A stretch of DNA of 64,000 nt from Alligator mississippiensis. Taxonomy: Eukaryota > Chordata > Crocodylia > Alligatoridae. The translations under genes were made by a program, and so were the position numbers. Where the stretch lies: contig NC_081835.1 in NCBI RefSeq assembly GCF_030867095.1, positions 20,530,501 to 20,594,500 of the forward strand, given 5' to 3'. Position 1 is the stretch's first letter. Each line of letters begins with the position of its first letter. The notes under the pieces are model-generated. The model was not told the DNA's origin. It was given only the letters and a program-made list of their open reading frames with translations, and did not search any database. Below, one piece after another: positions 12,120 to 21,532 of the stretch.

Positions 12120-12957
12120 GATAGATGAATTTCAGGGAGTGTTTACACGCCCTCTCCCTTGCTCTCCATTCACCCTTCGGAGTTGGCCACGTAAAGACTC
12201 CCTCCGCTGCCACCACCTCCTCCTCCAGCCTTTGGTGCAGGGGCTTCTTCCCCCCACCCACCTACACCTCAGTGGGGCTTCCCCCCAGATCCCCTCCCCT
12301 CTCCCCTCCTTTCCTCCCTGCTGCCTCCCCCTCCCTGCCGGCTTTTGTTGGGGCCAGACAGTGGGGGGCACCGCCACCATGACCCCCCATCCCCTCCCCG
12401 CTTCTTTCCCTTCCTTCATTCCCTGCCACCCAGCCCCAACACCCCCCGCCTTCACCTCCCCCCACCCTGTGCCCAACCAGGCCAGCCTCCCTTCCTGCCT
12501 GCTACCTCCCTTCCTGCTGGCTGTTGTCTGGGCTCCTACCTCACTCCCCTTCCTCCCCATTGCCCGGCCCCGACAACAGCTGCCACTGTGACCCCTCCCT
12601 TTGCCTCCTCCTGTCCTGCTCCCCTCCCCTCCACTGTGACCCCCCCGCTTTTGCCTCCCTCCCTGCCTGCCACCTCCCCCTCCCTGCCAGCTGTTCTCAG
12701 GAGTGGTGGGAACGGGCAGCGGGGCAGGGTGCCACCTCCATGACCCCACCCTTTGCCCTCAGGCAGGGAAGCATTGGGAAGCCCTGCTGCTCGGGAGGCC
12801 AGGTGTGTTCACCGCCGCCACAAACTTTCCCAGCAGCAGCTTGAACTTGGGCCCACGCAGCCAATCACCACTTGCCCTCTTGGTGGCACATGCGCAGATA
12901 GCCAAAAGCATTAAAGATAGACAGACACACAGACAGACTAAGCCTTTTATATATAGA
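12120..12957 (-). mobile_element. C-rich insertion with a Helitron-like end and degenerate tandem units
   Basis: On the - strand the block starts TCTATATATAAAAGGC, followed by GTCTGTCTGTGTGTCTGTC, which resembles the 5' end of vertebrate Helitron-type elements. The interior is C-rich and shows at least three imperfect units of CTCCCCCTCCCTGCC followed by a CACCGCCACCATGACCCC-like stretch (near 12310, 12500 and 12670). I cannot find a clear CTRR 3' end, so Helitron is only a candidate. The long open frames here are not genes. Confidence 0.4.
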
Positions 12958-13801
12958 AAGTTCATAGGCTCATCTACAAAAGGTATTTTGTAAGTTCCCT
13001 TTGAGGGTTAGAACTGAGATCAGAGAGGGAGTGATTGTCCTGCGAGAAGTGGGCACCAACAGGTAGTTGGGTATTGCTGTCTTTGATTGGTTTTTGGGTG
13101 TGCGTTCATTCTGGTGCGCAGTTGTTGTTTGGTTTCTCCTGCATATTTTCCATCAGGGCATTTGGTGCACTGGATGAGATACAGCATATTTCTGGAGCTG
13201 CAGGTGTAAGATCCAGGAATGGTGATGGTTCTGTTGTGGGGTGTAGTAATTGTGGGGGTGGTGGATATATGTTGGCAGGTTTTGCATTTTTTTGTCCTGG
13301 CAGTCTGGATCCATTAGCTGTGGTTTGGGTCATAGGGAGTTTACTTCTGGTGATGAGGTTAGTGAGGTTTGGTGCTTGTTTAAAAGCTAGGATGGGTGGT
13401 TCTGGGAAGATCTCTTTAAGAATGGGGTCTTCTTCTAGCATGGCTTGCAATTGTTTGAAGATTTTCCGTGTAGGTTCCAGGGAAGGATGATATGTCATAA
13501 CTAATGGTGTGCAATTTGTGGGGATTTTCTTTTTGTACTGCAGCAAATCTTCTCATGGTCTCTGGGTGGCTCTTTCAAAAGTGCGATCTCTCTCTTTTGA
13601 GGAGTGTCCTTGTTGGCTGAAGGCCCTTTTGAGATTTGTGAGGTGGCGATTATGGGTATGCTCCTTGCAAATTCGGTGGTATCGGAGAGCTTGGCTGCAA
13701 ATTATAGCTTTCTTGGTGCATTTAGGGTGATCACTGGGTCTGTATAGATATGTATGTTTCATCTGGGGCTTTCTTGTATATGGTGGTTTAAATTTTGCCA
13801 T

Positions 13802-14270
13802 CTCAGATATTGATTGTGGTTTCCAAAAAGGAAAAGCCTTGTTGAATCAAGGCTTTAAATAGTTGCCTCAGTAAGAAAGGATAACTGATGGGCCTGCTGC
13901 TGTTGGTGGGCCATATTGCAAGTTTCTGCAACACTGATACTGCACTGAAATAGTAGAATATATGCTGATTAGCAGCAGTTTGTTTTGCTATTTCCATTAA
14001 TGTGGCATTTACTACATGGGCCAGAAGCACATTCTGACTGCTGCTTTCGCCGTTTACTAAAATGCTGAGAAACAGGAAAGCATAAGATGGACTCACTTCA
14101 AAAAAGTAAAAGAAATCTGAAAATCAGCCTTACAATTTCCCTTCTTCCCAATCCATAGGCAATTGTTACAAGCATTTTCATTCTGTGTTTGCAAATACTC
14201 CATCCTGTTTAGGATATGCCATTTTTCTTTCTTTCTTTCTTTTTTTCCCCACACCACACATCTCTAGGTA
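13802..14270. other. Intergenic, CTTT-rich microsatellite near 14225
   Basis: No gene seen. A short pyrimidine tract with TTTCTTTCTTTCTTTC lies at about 14223..14245. Confidence 0.5.
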
Positions 14271-15991
14271 TATTTAGTTGTGCTTGAGTAATGTGTGTTG
14301 TTAGGGTGTCCCCTTGTGGCATTGTTGCAAATCTCTATTTGGCATTTAGTGAGATAAACTGCAATGACATTTTTAACGATACAGCCTGCTCTGGACAGAT
14401 TGACACCCTAGTGCCTTTTCACTCCAGCAGACATTTCCTCTGTTTCCAGGTGGCAGTAGCACAGCAGGCAACTTGACCACACAAAAGAGGAACATTTTTA
14501 TTGTTAACCTTGAATATCACCTGTAGCTGGCAGGCACATATGTCACACCAGATACTTCTTTGCACGTACTTCAGCCAATTACACTTTATACAGTCAACTA
14601 CACAAACCACAGAGGTTGTCTATTTTGGTGCAGTACACCTGACCTCTAAAGCATCTTTCTGCTCAGTGGCTATAAATGAATTTTGGAACCAAAGACTGAC
14701 AATTTTTTGGCTCTAGCCCTATTTGCTTACTGTCCACAGAGTATTTCACAAGGAAACATACTGTGAGTGACCATTTTAAAAATCTATTCACACATTTGAG
14801 ACCGGAAACAGTCCACAGAAATATGCACTGGCAGGATACAGCAAATGGAGGAGCAGCTGTATGTCATCAGATAAGAATCTGTCTTGGCATGCTGCATAAC
14901 TAGCTGAATAAGAACAACAGAGCACTCACTTTTGTTCATTCAATGAACAATGGAAGAAATCCTCATTACCTTGAAGGAAAACCTCCGGTCAAATCCGGGC
15001 TCCAATGAAGTCAAGGACAAAAATCATAGATTCAGTAGATCCAAGATGTTACCCTGGGCTTCAACCTTTCCTTGTAAATGCTCTGTGAAAAACAATTTTA
15101 ATTCAAGCTTAATTTTGCATTCATTATGCTTTCACCGGGCTGAAAGATATTGCTGCCTGAGTCAGTATTTTGATCACCAACATTTTGAGCCTAGACAGCA
15201 AATAGGTTAGTCTTATGTAGGATGTGAAAATAAGGCTTCAACCTTGTTAACTGAAATGGTCACAGGAGTATTGAAAAATGTCATTCAATGAAAATACATT
15301 TTATGCACATTTCCCCTGTGCTGTTGTGTACCTAAACCACTGCAACGTGCCCATCACCGGGTAGGGGGAGAAAGAGGGAGGACATTTACCTCGAGGCTCG
15401 CACACAGCTTGTAGGGCTGTGTGAGGCTTCAGTCGCTGATTCAATTCGGAGGAGACTCGGCCTGATCTGGCAGCTGAATCTCTGAATCCAAATCGAATCA
15501 GGAATTAATCTCTCCAAATTGAATCAAAAGCCTCCGAATTGATTTGGGAAGACTCAATGATTTGGCCATAGACAGCTTTATATGTTTTTTCTACATACCT
15601 CAAGGTACCAGACACAGCTCATGAATGCTGAGATGGTGGGGTGGATAGAGCATCCCATGGGAGCGCAGGGGGTCCCCTATGTGCTCGGCAGCAGATCTGG
15701 AAGTGGAACAGAAGCACTTCTGGTCCACTTCCAGGTCCACCACAAAGCACGCAGGGGACCTCACCCATTCCCCAGGTTGGCAACTGGTGCCTCCTGGGTC
15801 TGGGGGGACACCCGGGGTCCCCCCAAAGCCGATTGCCAAGCTGGGAGGGCGCAGGGGTGGGGGGGGCCCACCACCAAGCATGCAGGGGGCCATCCCATGC
15901 TCCTGTGGGATGCTCCATCTGCCCCACCATCACAGCGTTCACGAGCCGCGCCTGGTACCTACCTCAAGGTATGTAGAAAAAACATATAAAG

Positions 15992-16838
15992 TAGGGCTGT
16001 GCGAAACAGCACCGTTTCATTTCAACTTCCATTTCGCCATTTTGAAGGGACAATGTTTCATTTCACTGTTTTGAAGCATTGTTTAGTTTTGTTTCATTTA
16101 AACAATTTTGCTTTTTCCTCGCGTTTCAATGCATTTTGACGTTTTGCCCAGAGGCTATAATGGGGAATCATGAAAGTGCCTATAACTTTGACATTTCTTT
16201 CCTGATTTGAATGAAAACATCAGGGATGGTAGCCCCTGCTGAGGCCACGAAGCCTGCCAAGCTTCAAGGAGATAGGTGCAAGGGTTTCTGGGAAACTGCA
16301 CCTCGAAGTGCTGACAAGCAAAACTTGTGTCATGCGTGTGTGTTAAGGTGTAACGGGGTGAAAACAGCAGGCATGGCAGCCCCTGCTGAAGCCATGAAGC
16401 CTGCTGGGTTTCAAGGAGATAGGTGCATAGGTGCTGATGCTGCTGAAAGACACAGCTCAGTAAGCTGACCCCAAGGCCCAGAGAAAGCTCAGTTCAAACA
16501 ATGCTTTTTATGCAGTTTTTCCATCCCTCCCCCAGAGCACCAGGATTGGAAGAGACCTCAGGGAAGGATCAGTCACTGGCCAGCTACACGTGTAAATATT
16601 GGATCAGTCCTTCCCCCTCTCTCCCTAGTTTCTGTTCAGCTGCAAGCAAGCCTGGGTTTCAAAACTCAAAACGTTTCAAAGCTTTTGAAACATTTTGAGT
16701 GCCCTCATTTCGTTTCAAAGCTGTTTCAAAGCCTTTCATTTCATTTCGATTTAGCTATTTCGATTTCGCTGTTTCGAGCTCCAAACGCGTGGAAACAGCT
16801 TCAAAATGAAACACCCACTGAAATCTCACATCACACTA
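15992..16838 (+). mobile_element. hAT-like element with a perfect 8-base target duplication
   Basis: ATATAAAG flanks both sides exactly (15984..15991 and 16839..16846). The left end is TAGGGCTGTGCGAAAC and the complement of the right end is TAGTGTGATGTGAG. The interior is rich in GTTTCA/TGAAAC motifs and contains a direct repeat of about 68 bases (16213..16280 and 16360..16427). No transposase frame is seen. It interrupts the foldback arms of the host element, so it is the younger insertion. Confidence 0.78.
16213..16427 (+). repeat. 68-base direct duplication inside the nested hAT-like element
   Basis: Two copies (16213..16280, 16360..16427) share TAGCCCCTGCTGA/GCAGCCCCTGCTGA and TCAAGGAGATAGGTGCA at a 147-base offset, with about ten differences. 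Confidence 0.7.
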
Positions 16839-17676
16839 ATATAAAGCTGTGTCTATGGTCGAAATGCTGATTCTCCAAATCAGAATTGAATCTTCAGATT
16901 TGGCCGAAACGAATTGGGACAGTGATCTGAACCAGCAAATCAAATCACTGCCCCCTGAACTAGGCCGAATCCGAATCGAATATGGACCGCTTTGCACACT
17001 CCTAAAAGCGTGCACATCAGGTACTAGGAATCCTTTTTCTCCTAGATCTTTGGTGAGGTCTCATCAGGCATGTATCAAGACTGGGTATCCTCTTTCTGCA
17101 GCTTGTATTAACTCCTGAGAGGGAAAGCTACTTCAAGGAGGTGCTAACTTGGCATCAGGGTGCAAAAAAAGCACGGCCTGTCTCTCCATAGGAGCCATGC
17201 AGAGAGCTGCAAACAATGTGGTGGTGCGAGGCCTCCTTTCAGATACCCCTGACCTCCATGCAGATCTCACAGGATCTGCTGGCTTTTACAACAGTCTCCT
17301 GCTTCCACCAGCAGCAGTGTTCGCCAGAAGCAACACTTGCCAGCAGAATTCAGAAGTATTCTGGGAGGAAAATCTTGAGGTATTGCCTGCCCCTCCATGT
17401 TTTTTTCTGGAGAGTCCCAGTGCCTCAGGGATTCTTTATTTAGCTTTTAAATAGATGCAATTAGGCTGCAACGTAAGTCCTATCAAACCACCCCACCCAC
17501 CTAGCAAAAAAAATCCCCCTCAACAGTGCCACAAGGGGACACCCTAACAACACACATTACTCAAACACAACTAAATATGTCTGTCAGTCTCGCTGAACTT
17601 GTGATTTTCATCTGGAGTTCTTCACATGAAACACCGATGTGTTACTGCACACATGCTAATCAAGCTCTGTTTTTAA

Positions 17677-18445
17677 GGCTAGGGACAGAAGTTACACATA
17701 AACCAGTTTAAGTCATCAGAATTTGGTTTAAACCTGTAACAGAACAGAAGCTCAATGTACATAAACAAGTTTCAAAATGGTTGAAACTGGTTTAAAGATA
17801 AAGTTGGTTGAATGTAGTATCAGACTTAACTGATTTGGGTCAAACTGGTTTATGAAACTTCTGTCCCAGACCCCTTCCTGGTTCAGGTTAAATCACTCCC
17901 TCAACATCCCAGCATGCTTTCCAGCCCTGGGCTTGGCTGTGCTGTCTGCTCCAGCAGAGAAGGGTTGGGAGGGGGAGGGGGAAGAGGCAGGGACTGCCCC
18001 CCCTCTCCCCCAGCAAACCCTGGCTGGGGTCTGGGGCTAGGGAGGGGGTTTAAACTTCCCTTCCCTCAAATACAGAGTTGCCCTGCCCTGCTAAAAACTT
18101 ACTGCTGGCTGCAACAAATCCTAGAGTCACCTGGAAGCAGGAAGAGGAAGTGATGAGCAACCCTGCAGAGTCCTGCTGTTGTGATTCTGGACTGCAAATC
18201 CCATAGAGCTTGGGGGCAGCAGGAAGAGGAAGCAAACATACAGCTCATGTTGGTTACGTGCCAGAGAGCCATGCTGTAGTGCCCCCCAGCTTCTGCCCTG
18301 AGCTACTTCAGGCATGGGGCTGCAATTCCTGAATCAAAACTGAATGTCTGTCCAGTTGTTTCTCAGTTTAACCTCTACAACTTAGACTGACCTGCAAAGA
18401 CTGAATCGATTCAGCCTTAGGCTTTTTGACTGTCTGTACTTAGCC
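17677..18445 (+). mobile_element. Harbinger-like MITE, copy 1
   Basis: The element is flanked by TAA on both sides (17674..17676, 18446..18448), the 3-base duplication typical of PIF/Harbinger. Termini are GGCTAGGGACAGAAG and the complement of CTGTACTTAGCC. The interior has repeated TGGTTTAAACC/CAGTTTA motifs, then a GC-rich middle. Copy 2 at 33307..34230 shares the ends and several long internal stretches such as GTAGTATCAGACTTAACTGA. No transposase frame is seen. Confidence 0.75.
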
Positions 18446-18448
18446 TAA

Positions 18449-21413
18449 AAGGTTAATTAAAACAAACCTTTCATTATTATTTATCATAAAACTATTTCTT
18501 TTCTTTCCATACACAGGCTTGGTTTACTTGTTATTAAATAAAAACCACCACCACTGAGGGCTTACACATAAAATATAATTGTAAATGGAGTATTTTCATA
18601 TTCTCAGATGTTAATGCCTGCATTGTATTTTATAGGTCAACAAGAATAGCAATTCAGAAATAGGAATTTACATACTGGCAATGGAACCAGAAACCTCTAT
18701 TTAAGTATGATATAGTGATTAAGAAAAAGGGCATCATTTTGTCAGACAGTTTTTCATACTGAACGCCAGCGCTGTTAATGGGACTGCACGCATGCTTTAA
18801 ATTAATCACATGTGTCAGCATTTGCAGTACTGGGACCTTAAACAGTTAAAGAATGCTAAAGAACTGCCAAATATCTGTTCATATGCCTCCTCTTCTATAT
18901 ACTCTCCCACCCTTTTTTAATGAAGTAATATCAGATAGATTTGCCTTTTCTTTATGTTATAAAAAACCTGAATGTTATCCTCCTAAAATGAATTGAGAGT
19001 TAAGCAAGGTATAAATCCTAGGAAAGTTGATAGACTTGGTGACAGCAATAACTTTGTATAACCCTATACCATTCAAAACACGCAGATGTATGCACAGTTA
19101 TGAATGTGAAACATAAAAGTCTGACAATTCTAAAGTATACCATAAAGACCTGTTCCCAAAGGGTCTTTGTAAAGTATCAACTTAAAACGAATATTTGGCA
19201 AGAAACAGATTTTTTACTCCAACAGAACTATTTTGATAACCTTTCAAAAGAATCCACCTATTGATTATTAATTACAATTGTAGACTTTTAATGACAAATT
19301 GCTTTGGTAGATCAGGCTATTTCCGGTTGGGCTCTGAGGGAGGCCTTGGTATTGACCTGTGGCGCTTCACGGAACGACAGAAAGAATGCTGGGTAGTCAT
19401 TTTCCCTCTTCATGCTGGGGTGCACAGTGCAGGGAAACTTTGGGAGATTCATACATTTCCCTTGAAATAGCAGGCTTCACAGCACATATTAATAAATGTT
19501 TAGTTAAGATGTTTTCATATGTTTGAGTTACCATCATATGGGGAAAGTTAATTTTAAAATAAACATTCACTAATATGAACCAGGAAGTTTGACCTTTCCA
19601 GACAGGCATTTGTACCAGAGAATTTTTTCCAATGGCGCAGACACATCTGGGGTAGGTACAGAATACCATTCACACTACAGAGCTCCGCATAAGAACTTTT
19701 CCAAGCTATTTCTTGCAGAGTATTATTTGCTGTTCTTCCTTCCCCTAATTACTGGACCCCACAGAGATTCCTTAGCTGCTTTTGTGCTTGAGGCACAGTT
19801 TTACTGTTCGTGCTTCAGCTGTATCATTTGAGGGTTAACACAACATGCAGTGGTTTCCTGAGGAAACAAAGATGCAGAGATAGATGAAGACCATCAACGG
19901 TTGGTCTGTAGCAGCAGATTGATTCTTACCGAGTACATAAGTCTATATCACCAATCATCACTTCTAAATCATAAGTCTATATCACCAATAAACAAGGATT
20001 GAAATAACTTGAGGGCTGACTGCCCAAGACAGTGACAAAGTGATCCAGGCCTAGTAAATCTGACTGGGGTGGATATAGAAGGAGTGTAGGCAAGGAAAGG
20101 GCTGAGGATGCCAATTTTATAGCATCAGCATACCCTCCTCCTCCGGTGGCACCCAGAAGGTATAAGGAGCACGAGGAGTATGAGGAGGTGTGGGAAGACC
20201 TAGGTATGGGGCAAGAAATGAGTGGCCTTGTACAATACCCTTGGCTGACTTCAAACATGCTAAGCACAAAACCAGTGTAGAGCTAACGCAACCCAAAGTA
20301 GCCTTCGCTATGACTTGGGCCCTCTCCTCTGTATCATTTTTTGCGCCACCCTGGGAGCTCTCTGGCCCCTCTTCTTGTGCAGGGAAGAGCACAGGATAAG
20401 ATGGCTATATGAAGGCTGGAATCACGAAAGAAGCCGAAGAAAAGGTGAAAAAGGTAAAAGAAATTTCATGAACTGTTGAAAGGCATTGATTTAAAAAAAA
20501 AAAAATGAAGGCTTCTGAGGGAGACTGATTTTAATGACAAAAAAGAGCTGGGCACAAGGCAGAGTAGATTGGCACATTACAGACCAATTAAATCAGAGAT
20601 ATACACCATAAGCTTTTGTAGGTTTACTTCATCAGATGCTGTGTTAAAAAGAGTTAACCATGTTTCATTCCTCAAGTGCTTTCACAAACACAGATATAAC
20701 AGTTAAGTAAATTTCTTTCCAATTTTGAGCTAGTAAGTACCAGAAAGAGATGAAAACTCATGGTTTCAGACTCCCATGTTTACATCCGAGTCATTTAAGG
20801 GTAAAATATGGTGTTGTTTTAGAAGCTACTGATCTTTGGAGACCCCATAATAGTTAGGTTCTCTAGTAATTTATAGCCCTGGAAAGACATTAAAGGAGAC
20901 TTCAAGTGACTACCAAATTGCAGTGAAAGCCTGAGGTTATTAGATACTATATAAAATGACAGAATATTTAGTTTAGAAGTACCATTTTTATACATTTTAC
21001 TACCTACAAATGTATTACGTCTTTCCCTGAATGAGTGTTGTTCGACTCGGTGCCTGTTGTTTAGCTCCACACAAGTAACCTCTAGACTCATTAATTTGTA
21101 GAGTCTTTAAAAAGGACAAATAAAAACAAAGCAGCACAGGAAAACCTATGGTTTCGTATCAAACCAAGAGACAGTTTATCTGGCACATGCAAGTAAGTCC
21201 AAAAAGTGCATTTAAAATAAGTTTGAAAGTTAAATTATGTAGTAAGTAGAGGAGGGTCTGAGTAAGAAACCTTAAAACTTCTTTCCCATAGAATGGGCAA
21301 TTAAAGAGGGAAATCGTTACTGAGTTTGCATAACTTGACTTAAAAACAAACAGCCCTGCTAGGCAACAAGCCCACAGTTCTGCATTACTAATACACACAG
21401 CAAACATCAAAGC
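18449..21413. other. Intergenic stretch downstream of the SPMIP1-like gene
   Basis: AT-rich. A 19-base direct repeat (ATAAGTCTATATCACCAAT) occurs near 19937 and 19970. An A-run lies near 20491..20503. CATAAGCTTTTGTAGGTTTA and TTCATCAGATGC near 20607..20640 resemble the tail of an interspersed repeat. No further gene recognised; I found no clear poly(A) signal for the small gene. Confidence 0.45.
19936..19989 (+). repeat. Short direct repeat
   Basis: ATAAGTCTATATCACCAAT occurs twice with a 14-base spacer. It looks like a small local duplication. Confidence 0.7.
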
Positions 21414-21532
21414 TCACGATAACTTGTCACTTTTTGATGGATGGTGGAAGATTCCATTCTTGATGTAGAAAGTATCCCTTACAATTCTAGACTTGGCATG
21501 CGCTGGAGCCTTGCCTTCTGTAATGACACCTC
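21414..21532 (-). CDS. SPMIP1-like gene, coding exon 2 (terminal)
   Basis: The acceptor is TTATTTTTCAG. Two bases complete the Gly codon, followed by 38 codons and TGA. The sequence contains KAPAHAKSRIVRDTFYIKNG and ends SDKLS. The exon was found by looking for an in-phase continuation of exon 1; its Arg-Asp-Thr-Phe-Tyr block is typical of short axonemal proteins. Confidence 0.7.

Larger units (their letters stand above)
10758..13801 (-). mobile_element. Penelope-like retroelement, 5'-truncated copy with two later insertions
   Basis: Read on the - strand, the copy begins near 13801 with residues typical of the end of the Penelope reverse transcriptase (TKKAIICSQALRYHRIC, KRAFSQQGH). It continues through a linker with ILAFKQAPNLTNLITRSKLP, then a GIY-YIG endonuclease region with MLYLIQCTKC and KYAGETKQQL (about 13010..13215), and ends in the 3' tail at 10758. 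GC-rich blocks at about 10975..11775 and 12120..12957 interrupt it and are absent from the copy at 1..690. The element is truncated and non-functional. Confidence 0.8.
15412..17004 (+). mobile_element. hAT-like foldback element carrying a nested hAT insertion
   Basis: The left end is TAGGGCTGTGTGAGGC and the complement of the right end is TAGGAGTGTGCAAAGCGG. Flanks ACAGCTTG and AAAGCGTG agree at six of eight bases, as for a decayed hAT duplication. Much of the element is self-complementary: the arm GACAGCTTTATATG with TTTTTTCTACATACCT near 15575 is inverted near 15975, and TTCGGATT/GAATC-rich sequence occurs on both sides. A second element at 15992..16838 interrupts the right arm. A related fragment sits at 58245..58575. 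Confidence 0.7.
14271..17581. repeat. 58-base inverted repeat pair about 3.2 kb apart
   Basis: The left arm, about 14271..14329, contains TAGGGTGTCCCCTTGTGGCA. The right arm, about 17524..17581, is its reverse complement with roughly three mismatches. Similarity stops sharply at both edges of each arm. They could be terminal inverted repeats of one degraded element, now split by the hAT cluster at 15412..17004, or two short copies in opposite orientation. Family unknown. Confidence 0.6.

Noticed and set aside
12109-12844. Proline- or glycine-rich open frames of up to 205 codons
   Set aside because: They come from the C-rich tandem-like insertion and read as low-complexity sequence in every frame.
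15582-16074. Overlapping open frames of 97 to 135 codons on both strands
   Set aside because: They reflect the self-complementary, GC-rich foldback element, not a gene.
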